Source: Bryoerythrophyllum caledonicum
Lineage: Eukaryota > Streptophyta > Bryopsida > Pottiales > Pottiaceae
Assembly (NCBI GenBank): GCA_963971425.1
Contig: OZ020514.1
Span: 45,909,527 to 45,973,526, forward strand
Direction of reading: 5' to 3'
Length of the DNA stretch: 64,000 nt
Under the pieces are notes generated by a model, which saw nothing but the letters and a program-made list of their open reading frames with translations, made no database searches and was not told the origin of the DNA. The position numbers were made by a program, and so were the translations under genes. Below are positions 42,801 through 54,150 of the stretch, piece after piece; positions within the stretch are counted from its first letter, which is position 1; each line of letters starts with the position of its first letter.

Positions 42801-44805
42801 CCTTCAGCTTCCGGAGTCTTCCGGATCGATCTTCTTCCTCTTTCGGCAGGCTTTCGTTGAAGGCCCAGACTCGTCTCCTCCGGATGATGCGGATGAGCTA
42901 CTGTTGTCCGCACTCTTTGGCACTGGCTCCTTCCTTGGAGGCCTCTTCTGACTCCTCCGATCTCCTTCCAGAGTATTCGCGGATGTTGGTTTTGGCACGG
43001 GCTCCGCTGCCCCTCCGGATTCTTCCTCTAACTCTTCACCTCTGTGCTTCTGGAGGTTGAGTACTTTGTCATACAGTCTCACCTCCGCCAGAGTGAGTTG
43101 TTGGTGGTGACAATAGAGGTGCACCACATAGGAGGCCAATGGGGTTGCCGATTTCTTCACCTTCTGGAGGTTGGCCACGAAACAATTGATCATCTCGCTC
43201 ATGAGCGTCTTCGAGTCCACGACGATCTTCCCCAGAGTGCTCCAAGGAAAGTGCAGGCCCACTTCGCCACCACCCGCCTTGGCTTTTCCGGATGGAAAAT
43301 AGGGTTTAAAAACCCTAGCACTAGCTAGGCATCCCGGTGAAGTAGGTCTTGTAGGTTGTAGCCTTCCTTCGGATTGGCTTTCCCACCAAATTCCTCTTTC
43401 AAGAATTCGTCTTGCAGTTCCACCACCTTGGTGCAACCGGCTTGGAAATCGTACGCCTAGGTCTATTCTGGAACTCCCTTGCATTCTAGATGGGCTCGTA
43501 GCAACTCTCCGTACTTCGTGTCCGGAGTGCCGATCAACTCCCGGACGTATGTCTCCTCCTGAATGCCTCAGGCGACTTTGAGAAAGCCTTCACAACCCAT
43601 CACCTTCAAGCTCTCTTTCAGCAAGTCGTACTCGACTGGGTCTATAGGGATCTCCCAGAAGAACCGGCGTCAGGGGCGGAAGCGCAGCGGCCGGCTCTTT
43701 GTTTTGTTTCCCGCGCCCATGTCTATCAGTTCTTTTCTTCTTTGCCATGGGGACAGACTTCTTCACGTTATCTCAAGGTTGTCCGTGCATGCACGGACCT
43801 CACACACACCCTTCCTAACGGACGCACGTCCATTCTAACCGTCTAAGTAATCAAACCCTAATGGCCAAGAGTTAGGAGAATCGGAAGAGAGAGAGAGAGA
43901 GAGAGCAATAGAGTAGAAGCACCTCACGCGAAAAAGATAAGAAAAGAAAGAGTCTCTCCTCGCGCCTCAACCCTTTGTACTCTGGCCGTTAGTATGGCTC
44001 ATGATGACAATTGATGGTGACAGCTCCAAATGACAGTTCCGAAGGACAGACTATCCCGGAATTCTGTGAACTATTTCGGTTGTCCGTTTCGCAGCTTTTA
44101 GGCTCCAGTAGGGATTTCAGCCGGGCATCCGTCTTTATTCTTACAACCTGACTATAGGTTTTATTCTAGCACAAACTATCGTAACTACTTAACTTTTTTT
44201 TTGTTTTTGCCGGATTTTTATGTTATTTTCCGGCACTATGTAGGAACAGATTCCCACAACATCTCATCCTCTTCAGATCCGCATCCAATGGCTTCCGATC
44301 ACTCTCGGATTTGGAAACCTCCGGAACCACATTCCGAAGGTTCACGATCGATTTGGTTGGCGCCCTACTGCTGGTCGCCTTCTTCAACGTCATCGCAACA
44401 ACCCTCGTTTTCGATACGTATCCGGATTCTTCCTGAAGGATCGGTAAAGGAATCCGCACTTCAACCCTAGCCTGCAAAGGCAGCGCTACCAACTCACCAA
44501 GCTCACTCACACAACCCTCAGCCGCACACGTTCACTTGCTTGCCACTAACCAACCCTAGAACTCACTAAGAAAGATGAGAGGAAGAACCCTGGGATTAAG
44601 TATTTATTCCCACTCCGGTAATCATTACCTGAATCTGAACCCGCGGCCGGTTAGCACCATTTAATTTGGTGACGGTTCTGACCGTCAGATTCCGATCTTG
44701 GTTCTATCCTGCCGAGATCGGAATCGGGCCAGTGATGCCTGGATTCTTTCTTAGTGACCTTAGGGTTTTTAGTTTTAGGCTACGAGTGCTTGTCATAGTT
44801 TTTAT
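39841..44805 (-). mobile_element. R1 subfamily-2 copy split by another R1 copy
   Basis: Two flanking pieces, 39,841-40,420 and 44,258-44,805, belong to one older minus-strand copy. They share blocks with 21,896-23,010 (TLKKATSSRAPTKSIVNL on one side, EVYGFSTRGEGMCSR on the other). The piece between them is a younger insertion. Broken fossil. Confidence 0.7.
40421..44257 (-). mobile_element. Nested R1 copy with 5-bp target duplication
   Basis: About 3.84 kb on the minus strand, from GTGGGAATCTGTTCC at 44,257 to the 3' end CTATGAATTGCAAAAA at 40,421. Flanks carry AACAT on both sides (40,416-40,420 and 44,258-44,262), consistent with a 5-bp target duplication. The gene region (about 43,700-42,030) shows CRKRKKIDPED and a middle block ANTKIEKKVAHACQEAEQ, then the Pro/Ser-rich end. 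No paired LTRs are visible, so the ends do not look like a standard LTR element. Broken, several breaks. Confidence 0.7.
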
Positions 44806-45775
44806 TTTTTGGCTTCTCCGGGTGGAAGATGGTATTCAGAAATCTTACAAAAATCTGAACGTCTTGATGCCGCAAGTCGTCAGTGCTATACCCTTCCTTT
44901 GGATCAGTTTGCTTCGTGAATTCGTCCCCCAAGATCTCGTCCCTTCGCTCCGCCATCTTCACGTCTCCGCTAGCGTATGTGTAGGTGTGTCACCATTCCG
45001 GTACGCCCCAGGTTTCGGGATGAGCGCGGATCTTGCCGTCGTATTGGTTGTCCGAAGTTCCAACGAGCTCCACCACTAGCTTGACATCCTTCACGCCCCA
45101 TGCGATCTCGAGCAGTCCGCGGCACCCCGTGATGTCGAGGAAGTGCGCGAGAACTGCTAGCTCCTCCGAATCCGTGGGTATCATTGGCGAAACCCGCTTC
45201 ACCGACGGCAGCATCGCAGTACCCTGGATTGCCCGGGAAGATCCCTCTTCCGTTATGTCTACAGAAAGCTCTCTTCCTAACCTCACAGTCCCTCTAGTCA
45301 CACTTACACGCACCAACCACTTCCAAAACACTCCCTACCGAAAAGACTTCAGGACTATTACAACAAGAAGACAAAAAGCAGGTTAGAGGAAGAGAGAGAG
45401 AGACAGAGAGTGAGCAAAGAAGTAGAAGTCGACAAAAATAGACCCCCGCTTTTATATCCTTGTCCGCGTACGGATGATAGTTGGAAGTTGTTGCAGTCAT
45501 GATGGCGTTCCTGGATTTTGGATTGCTCCCGGTTCCGGATGCTTCCGGAGGATTCTGGTCGTGATGGTCTTTCCGGATCCGATTGGATCCGGACCTCTGG
45601 ATTAGACATTCCGTTAGAGATTTTAAGGAACTTTCCAGCCTCCTACATGTCTTGTTTGTTGATTCTACTTTCCTACTGTGTGATTTTGTCTTTCTAACGT
45701 TCGGATGGTAATTTTTTTTGTTTTTGCCGGATTTTTAGGTTAACTTCCGTACCTTTGTGGGGACAGATTCCCACT
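44806..45775 (-). mobile_element. R1-family 5' fragment
   Basis: Begins at the family 5' end GTGGGAATCTGTCCCCAC (45,775, minus strand), followed by a leader and the front of the gag-like gene: IPTDSEELAVLAHFLDITGC, HPETWGVPEW and FLNTIFHPEKPK. It stops at about 44,806 where subfamily-2 sequence begins. Truncated fossil. Confidence 0.65.
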
Positions 45776-46840
45776 GTCCTCAAAATAGAAATTGTCGGAC
45801 ATACTGTACATCACATGGGTGCCCATTTATAAAATCACATGTGTGGTTGGGAAAACTGGGACAGAAATGCCGATAGCAAGTACTCACAATTGATAGAACA
45901 TGCAACCGGATATCTCCGGAAGAATTCAGAGTAAGAGTTCAGTAGTTAATTGTTTCATTATTAAAAAGTGTCATACAATATAAATAGGCTGGCCATTGTT
46001 AACAACCGCGTATAATCTACGGAGAATTGATACAACTATTCTAGTATAAGTGCTTTACAGATGCCCACTATCTAGCCTGTATGGCGTCTCCCAAATGTTA
46101 GATAATGGATTATAGCCTTCCTAGGATTCTTGAATGGTTCTAGATTTGCAACAACGACACATTTAGGCGACAAATAATGCCTTGTTCTAGCATTAAACGA
46201 GGCCTTTCTAATAATGTGAAGAAACCTTATATAGCTAGGCCTTTGAGTATATTTGCTGGCATAGAGAAATAAAATATCTGATAAGGTGTCTGGGGGCAAT
46301 AACACTTGAACAGCCTCCATGAGCCTATCTAGACGTATAGGGGACCAAATTGCAACATTGAAATACTGTAGTAGTACTCGAATAACATCTGCCGTATCAT
46401 CAAAGGAAGGCAGCTGTGCGGAGCCAGATTTGGCCGAGTCTAGGACCTCGTCAGAGGAAAGAGGACCGCGAAGAGATGACTATGACCTGCGAATAGCAAG
46501 GTACGACCATTAAATTAGAAATTAAACATGGGAATGAAGAGAAAATAAGGTGTGAGGTTGCCAAGTGAAAGGAAATCGACCAGAGATCTCCGGGTGCCTA
46601 TCCCAGACCGACGTTCCGTAGTGGAAATGGTCAGGAGAATACTCAATAGTGTTCAAGGATACTAAAAGGTGAAGTTTTGGGGCGAGACATTAACGATAAC
46701 AAATTGAAAGAAGGACCTCAACAAATTACGTTATTCACAACAACATTTATCTTCAAAATTGAAAGGTCAATATCCCACAGACATTCTTGAATTGACATTT
46801 ACAAAGCATAGAGTTTAAAATATCCAGTATATTTCAATGT
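45776..46840. other. Left flank of element B, little recognisable
   Basis: One B-type palindrome variant (CCGGATATCTCCGG, 45,906-45,919) and another, CCAGAGATCTCCGGG, near 46,580. A minus-strand frame at 46,072-46,320 (81 codons, LSDILFLYASKYTQRPSYI…) could be a last exon of the gene upstream, but I recognise nothing in it. Confidence 0.4.
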
Positions 46841-46841
46841 T

Positions 46842-47526
46842 CTAAGGCTCCAAAATTATGCCTGCCACCACGGTGAAGGTCATAGGAAGAGATTTGTCTA
46901 CTTCTGCAAAGCGAAACTTCAGGTGATTTCGTCTAACATAGTCGGGAACATCCTCATTTGACGCTAGCAGTCCGGCGAGCGATGGGAAAAACGTAGAGGT
47001 CAAGAAGGTGTCATTCAAAAACCCAGTCCAAGATGGCGGATGAACTGCTCTGAAAGAATCGTTGAAGACGTTCTTTCGTGGGGTATCGTCCATAAGCAAG
47101 ACATCCTTGGAAGACTTCGGCATTGCCTTGTTGTTATGAATTGTCAGGTCCTTCAGAGAAAATTGGCTTTTTTAGATGGGATGAGAGCATAAACGTTGAC
47201 ATATAGCAATCGGCATGCGTCAGGACTGTGACGTCTTCCAAAATGACAGCACCCTTCTTACGGAACTCCTCAATAATATCCACAATATTTTTCTCCAACA
47301 CACTGCTCCAGAATGAGACAGTAGCCATTTCTCTCATGAAATTAAATAGTTCAGTGCAATCAGGCCTTACTTTGATGTCCCCCGGTTGTCCCTGTTCAAA
47401 TTTCCCCTTGTGCACAAGAACTCCATTTAAGTCAAACACGACATGATAAACCCGTTGTGTTGTTACCTGATCTTTGTTTCTAGGCTCTCGGACATTCCTA
47501 GTAAGCATCTTTGGACCTGAATCCAA
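46842..47526 (-). CDS. FCP1/NIF-type HAD-phosphatase-like domain
   Basis: First block (47,526-47,134): YHVVFDLNGVLVHKGK is a HAD motif I of the plant type, with DLNG in place of DxDG. VRPDCTELFNFM and VSFWSSVLEKNIVDIIEEF match the FCP1-homology (NIF) fold. The second block (47,123-46,842) gives motif III, VLLMDDTPRKNVFND, followed by AVHPPSW. The two blocks lie in different frames about 10 bp apart, so a short intron or a frame change separates them. The family dephosphorylates Ser residues, as in the RNA polymerase II tail; here the first catalytic Asp is present but the second position of motif I is Asn. It lies downstream of the ParB-like gene on the same strand and may be part of the same transcript. 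It has no visible counterpart in element A. Confidence 0.7.
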
Positions 47527-47599
47527 AATACGAGTACGTAGGCTGAGATAAGGAACTTGTAGAGCTTAAAAAAACTACAAATATACATATAGAAGTGTT

Positions 47600-49200
47600 C
47601 TGCATTGACAATCCTGAAATGCTCGGTGGAAGATTGAGCAATATATAGATGATGGCACATAAATATAAATGTACACATGAGGCACTTGGGACAGTAGGTG
47701 AAGTATCCCTAGTGGTTTGAGCTACACCAGCGACTTCTGCAGTCTGCGTGGGGTTACTGTCACCGACATCCTTCGATTGTGCTGATCCTGCCAAAACCTG
47801 AATACCAATAATGAAGTAGTCAAAATACAATCTGTGTAGGGTGAATAGTCCTGAAAACAAGCAAGAAGGTTTGATAGACAAGTAATTCTTCACCTTATCT
47901 TTTCGGGCCCTTCTCCGAACAGGAACTGGAGGAGGAGGTTCTTTTGACACAGGGTTCCTTGCGATTGCCTTCTTCTCTTTTTCAGGCAGTTGTCCCTAAC
48001 AACGCAGAGGGCTGCGCGGAGGGCTCATAACATGTAACTCACGCAATGTTTGTTGCACTGATACCTCATTTACCGTGTGATCGGTGTCACACATTGTTAG
48101 GTCCACGGCACTCATGTTCAGGACGCGTTGTCACAGAGACGTCCTGCGGGAGATCTCCAGCTGCTCTGTGGCTGTCGTCGAAGTGCAGGGGATCAAACAT
48201 TGCCGTGTCATTGTAGAAATCTTGCGATAGGAGACGCTGCCCATCTAAATGGGAATTGGTTTCTTCTAGAGAAGGACGCAATCGAGGGTTCGGAGTAGAG
48301 TTGCTTGTCAAACTAGGGGAATCACGACTGAAAGGATGACGAGGTTCATCATCGTTTAACTCCATGGGGTCAATTGGGGTGCCCGAACCCAGGACCCGCA
48401 CTTTTGCGGCCAAGCACTTAAATCTAAGGTTGCTAATCGTTGATGTAGTCGGTGCATACATCACATCAACATCATGCAGCAAGTCATCCTCCATCTTCGT
48501 CACAGTGACGAAGTCAGTGTGAAAGAAATGAAGATGCAGTAAACAAGGAATCGGCATCATACAGCCGGAGATCTTTGGTTCAACATAGTCCATGTCTACC
48601 AAGCGTACTAAATTTAAACATTACAATGAACGAGATGAGTCTTGAAGTACCGAGGACGTCCTACCATTAACATTTACGACTACCATACCCTCTTTGATGA
48701 TCATCGTAAAGAGCAAATCGAGGACCGAGATCCTCAACTGCGGAACACCGGGCTTCTGCCAGCGCTTGATGGAATCGACATGACCAGTGGCTGAAATGAA
48801 GGCCGACATTTCTCGAGGTGGCCTCTGAAGAGCCTCTTGAATGACTAAGCAAGCTTCTCGCTCGCATCATATTCATACATGAATACATAGTGTATTGTCT
48901 CACTGACATCGATATCTGGGGTCAGAAACCCATCAGCTTGGTGAAGAAAGTAGTAGATCACATGCGTTGACCACAATCTCACCTGGCCCCTGGAATCCCA
49001 CTGCCAAAATATAAGGTACCTCTTCAATTCCAAGTATCCCGCTCCGTCCGTGATAAGAACCGATGGTAATCTGACTCTCGTCTGCTTATCATTCATGTCC
49101 ACTTCAAGACGGTCGAAAATTTTCTTGAAGTCAAAGTGATAGAGGACCTAAGCACGGCATCTCTTGTCTTTCACACGATAGAGGAAATAGAAGGAAAAGT
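47600..49200 (-). CDS. Unrecognised exons between the ParB-like and FCP1-like parts
   Basis: Several minus-strand open stretches: SKDVGDSNPTQTAEVAGVAQ with a Pro- and Arg-rich PPPPVPVRRRARKDK (47,950-47,690); a Ser/Pro/Asp-rich segment beginning MVDMDYVEPKISG with MELNDDEPRHPF (48,602-48,087); and a hydrophobic, Trp/Tyr-rich segment, KRYLIFWQWDSRGQ (49,102-48,845). The stretches are separated by likely introns. I do not recognise a domain. The segment order suggests one long multi-exon gene running from the ParB-like part to the FCP1-like part, but separate genes are equally possible. Confidence 0.4.
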
Positions 49201-49272
49201 GGGGGTCTTTGACATGACGCCACACCTAAATGTCCGGCATAACAAGTACTCGGGCGACCTTGCCTCCATTGT

Positions 49273-51330
49273 CTAGCAAAACCCTACAGGTGTATTTGGA
49301 GTCAAATAAGGATGTGTTATCGCTGGGGGTGGCTTCGGCAGCTGCACCTGGAATGTGTTGATTCCAAATAGACATAAAGACGTTTGGGTGGCGTTGTTGT
49401 CCTTGTTAATCGCCTTCAATTGGCCGTCCAACCACGCTTTACCCTTGGCCGAGTGATTTGTGGCGTCCACCCATGACTCGAGCTGGGGTCGTCCAATATT
49501 CTTCTCTTCTGCAAATTCGTCCCACTCCTCCTTCGTGTATGGGACTAAGTCAGCAGACTTCACGGGAAGGGCGTGCTTCTTGTATTTCAACATGAGTTCA
49601 TTCTTCATGGTTTGGATTCTCTTCTCCCGATTGGCAGCATTTTTGAGAGTCTCGGCCTGCTCCAACATAAAACCTTGGTTCGCCGCTTTGGATGACTTCA
49701 CATAGACCTTATTTGCAAGCACCAAGTCCGCGAGGTAGTCTAGGTCCTCAGCGCGCATTTTTAAAGTGGCTGGAAGTCGTTTTGCACCACAGGTTTCCGC
49801 TTCAGCTTGATAGGGTTGCCCGTCTTCCCGTTCGAGTCTATTAGGAGTCTAGCGACGTACATCTTGTCGATTCGGATCCACTTCTCAACTACCGCATCAT
49901 CCATCTTGAATAGAAGAAGGACCTTTGCATCTTTGGGGTCCGTTTGACCGAGGTGCGTGAAAATCGTAGGCACTACTTTTCGTTGGAACGCCTACAATGA
50001 GATATAATACAATGAGAGAGCGGCCGGAGATCTCTGGTTGAATGATTTGCTTATTGTGAAGAAAGAGCGCATCGATGAAATATTGTTAAGGTCGAAAACT
50101 TAATCTTATTGAAAATGCCTCAGATTGTGGACGACCATATACTTTGGGGGCAACTTTTCCAAACTCAAAGCGCTTCACTTTGCACGTTTGCAGCAGCTCG
50201 GTGAAACTCTACTCCTTTCGCAGACCCGTCAAATCTTGGTTGAGAGCACGCGAGAGTTATAGCAGGGTTATGTCTTTGGGGTCCGGTTTGGTCCAAACCG
50301 GGATGACTGAGAAGTGGGAGATCTCTTCGAGCGACCACGTAGATGGCAATTCGTGTAACAAAATTTGTGCGCCTCCACAGTATGCTGACCACCAATAATG
50401 TAGAAGTGCGTCGAGTTCCTCAGGCAGTCCTCCTTCCTCGGCTTGGTCTCCAAGAACTCCACCTTACTTCCTTCAAGTTTTTTCTTCAACGGCACGACTC
50501 AAATGTGAATCTGAGGTGCAGTCGCCTTTGAAGACGCGCAAATACCGTTGATGAATCCCTTAAGTTGTTCTTTCTGGATGCCCCTGTATACTAATTCCTC
50601 AGGGGAGGCCATGTGCAGGTTGTTGAAATGAACAAGCTTCAGGACATCCTTCTTCGTGACAAGGTCTTCTACTCTCAACGGCTTATTCTTGTGTATGTAA
50701 ACATTTTTGAACGCGTCGTCGAGAACTTTGCCAATAGCTTCCACTTCAATCCGCTTCATTCTCATGAGGTTGACCAGCATGTGTGAAATTCAGGCACTTT
50801 TTGATCGTGAGGCCTGGCTCATTGGCCTTCGCTTTCTTCCCCTTCTCCGTCCGTGACAAGGAACCTGGAGTCAAAGTCTTTAAGGTGGTCTTGCATTTTC
50901 TTCCTGAGGCCGATGCTGGTGCTAGAGACAGAATTGGAGGAGGGTCCGGAACGTGCTTTCAAGCATTTGCTTGTGCTACACTTCCACTACTCCATAATGT
51001 ACTCTAGCGTCCAAATATCACTTGTGGGAGGGGGGAATAGAAAGTTCTCATTCTGGCAGGTCTCCACCAATGCTTCCAAAATCTTAGATGTGTCTAGGAT
51101 CAAGCCGTACATGAGAGCATCGGCGGAAGAGTCCGTGTTCTCCTAGATAACAAGGAGGCAGACCTCGTCATCAAGACTGTGCATCTCGTGAACCTGGAGA
51201 CCAATGTCGGGGTGTCCTCGTCTACCAAGCCTAAGTTAGGGGACGAATTCCCAGGCTCCCTCAAGGGTTTTAATTAGCTTGATGCCCCACTCGGTCATGT
51301 TTGGTCGACATCTGTATATGTAGCCGACAT
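49273..51330 (-). CDS. ParB-like (GGQH-motif) protein of element B
   Basis: Read right to left: MTEWGIKLIKTLEG (about 51,300, the counterpart of LTEWGITWRL in element A); a Lys/Ser-rich segment (51,000-50,800); VLKLVHFNNLHMASPEELVY (about 50,640, aligning with IKIHLSKIHLTPHGMVYGEL of A); FYIIGGQHTVEAHKF (about 50,400, the GGQH turn); then KVYVKS, MKNELMLKYKKHALP and YTKEEWDEFAEEKNIG (49,758-49,273). The last blocks are also shared with A. The conserved order across two diverged elements supports a real protein. As in A, the layout fits the ParB/sulfiredoxin/DGQHR N-terminal fold. The segments lie in several frames, so introns or damage are present. DNA binding to the element's palindromes is inferred. 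Confidence 0.55.
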
Positions 51331-52131
51331 TGTGTATCCCTCTGTAGACGAACTCTGGGAGCTAGTACTTCACAAACGCCCCAAGTTTCTCGGGACGACT
51401 TTCCATCGGAAGTGTGGTTGACCATGAATCCTTGCAAAAAGGTTACATAACAGCACTTGGGTAGTTAGCATTCATTGAAAACATCCAGTCATCTATGTTG
51501 TGTCCGGAGATCTCCGACTATATTCCCAAAGATGGAATACATGGAAGGAGCTTCCACTTCCATGACACAGTGCCAGCAACAGTAGAGTTTGGCACCATTT
51601 TTGAATCTTCAGAAACTCGTGCAGCTAATGATCTCTAATCGCTTGAAGTATCTAGCTCGCGCTACAGTCGGAGATCTCCGGTTCGGTAGCCAAGTTTCGA
51701 AGTCATCGCTAGGCAATATCGCAACTTACTTGAAACATCCGGTGATCTCCGGTTGTGTGTCGGAATGGAAACAACAAGGAAAGGTCTTTTTGTTTCAGGC
51801 GATAGTGGAAGTATCCGGAGATCTCCGGCTAGTAAGTGGAACTCGAGAAAGTCGTCTTAAATAGTACATGTACTGATGAGACGGATCCATTTCACGCGAC
51901 AACCGGAGATCTCCGATTTATGACCCCAAAATTGAGGTTCATGAATCTTCACATCTTCATCAGGGCGTAACTCCACTGCTTTGTAACGTCCAGAGATCTC
52001 CGGCAATGTGCCAGAAAAACCACATCATGAAAGGGAATTTCATGATCCATGATATCGCGAAATCATCGGAAGATCTCCGGTTGATTATTAGAACTCCGGA
52101 TCCAGTTCGGGCAGCTATCGGAGATCTCCGG
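50024..52131. repeat. Element-B palindromes, left cluster
   Basis: Copies of CCGGAGATCTCCGG and close variants at 50,024, 51,503, 51,668, 51,739 (CCGGTGATCTCCGG), 51,815 (perfect), 51,904, 51,990, 52,067 and 52,118. From 51,668 to 52,118 the start-to-start steps are 71, 76, 89, 86, 77 and 51 bp, fairly regular. They lie in noncoding DNA upstream of the first recognised ParB-like exon. Half copies in or near coding DNA occur at about 48,147 and 48,565. Confidence 0.9.
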
Positions 52132-54150
52132 CTGTGACGAGACCAACTTTAAATTGCAACAATTGCATAAGACCATCAAGCATATATTCACAACCATTCA
52201 CAAAAAACTTCGACATATGACCCATTAAAAACGCGGAATGGAACGACTCTACATGGATTTCTCAACTGATGTAGTCAGCAGAGGTCAATCATTGAAGGCC
52301 GCAACATCAAGGTCTCTAATACAAAATTCAGGAAGAATCATCATTCCATCAAGCAAAAATTCATTACCGTCTTCAGTATACTTAAACAAATGAATCAATG
52401 AAACGCCAAAATGTAACGATTCTACATGGATTACTCTTTTCACATTCAAAGTGGACCGGACTCGAAGGACTTAGTATGGAGAAATTCATTCGAACCTTCA
52501 GGAAAAAACCAAAATCAAACGCATGTACATGGATAGATATATAATAATGTTTACGGGACAACAGAAAACCAACCGACCATAGACAAACACACTTTTGTAT
52601 TCTAGTACGCTATTTCTGAGGTTTCTCATAATCATGCAAGTGTTCGACATTGTCATACACCCGGTCCGTAACAAAAGAGCCAATTCTAAAATAATAGAAT
52701 ACCAGAAACCCCACACGGCTGCATAGGATGAGCATAAACAATTCTAAATGGATGACGAACCGGTTACCCTGCCACGACGTCCCACTCGTCGTCCCTGCCA
52801 AAGTAGCCATTTTCCCACTGCCTTCAGCGACTGCTCTACAACATCGCCCAAGCGGCTTTGCAGTACATCAAAATTCCACACCTCAGCACTATAATTTCTA
52901 CAATAACTCAGACGCCCTAGAATTTGAGCTCCAAATTTGGTTGAGAAGAATTCCTTGGATTGAATCACGGCACAACATAAAATGCTCATATATAGCCATT
53001 ATGAACTGAATATAGAGAACACCAAAATCCCTTATTCTATACCCTACAAATCCGATCAAACGACTAACAACATCATTACTATTCGAGTCTATCGTACTCT
53101 AAGAGAGCCCACCGAACCCTACACCCTCTCTCATGACTTTTCTAAGCACTCCGGAGAAAATGCAAAGTCCGGTGACACAATACTTTACAGTTATGCTTAT
53201 CATAGACATTACTTACCTCCTCACTTGCCGAATCGCCGCACCCCTACGTCGTGTCCGTTCGTGTCGACGCCACCCTCAACCGCAACGTCGTTCCCTCTCC
53301 TCTTGTGAACAAGCAGCGCTCTTCCAAATTCTTTCAAGTTCAAACGCTCTCTTCCAATCGTGCACTCCGACATTCAGACGTTCTCCACAAACACCGGGAC
53401 CGCTCCACTCACGACTACCGCTTGGGCTTTTTGGAACTCTCTCTCAACTCAACACAACAATCTCTCGACGGTACGCTCAATGCAGGCACTCAAAACAACC
53501 CTCACCGGTCACACCGACAACCTTTTCCACCGCATACGGCCCGACCTCAAAGCTTCGTTGCCGATTCCGCAAACCGCGCAAAAAAAACCACTCCCGCCAC
53601 TTCCGCTCACTAGCTACGACAGTACAAAGACACAAACCCACAAAAAACAAGAAGAAATGATGCTCTGGAGTTTCAATAACCTGAAGTGGACAAGTTGAAC
53701 TGCTCAAGGATGTGACGGCTCATGATGACATAGGGTGAAGTCACAATCAGCTAAAATCACGTACATATACAACATGTACATTTCACAATCATGACATTGT
53801 CAATGTCGTGAGCATGGGTGACGAGACGTATTGATACGTGGCTTCAGGGGTATTACAAATGACTAGAGTAGATACTCGGATTCACCGGATATTAAAGTAA
53901 TCACTATATTTGAATTTAATACTAAATAAGTGAAAAAGCTATCATAACACAAATTAAACTACATAAGTGAAAATTTAAGTACGTCATTACTATCATTTGT
54001 AATTTTTTCCATGTGGAATTTTATTCATCCACATTTTTCATCCATATCTAACATATCTACTTATGAAGTCATCCATCTTATTCATCCATAATAGATGTAT
54101 TCAACATCGATGCTCATTTTATGCCATATAATTTACCATAAACTTTAATG
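52132..54150. other. Region between the two gene sets of element B
   Basis: No recognised gene. TCTACATGGATT occurs twice (about 52,249 and 52,423). Frames at 52,744-52,989 (minus) and 53,133-53,698 (plus) are open and coincide with a less A/T-rich part, so they could be first exons of the divergent genes. The plus-strand proteins are low-complexity Thr/Ser/Arg-rich, and I do not call them. Confidence 0.35.

Noticed and set aside
51503-52131. CRISPR-like array
   Set aside because: Regular palindromes with unique spacers look superficially similar, but spacing varies, repeats are only 14 bp and diverged, the genome is eukaryotic, and no cas genes are present.
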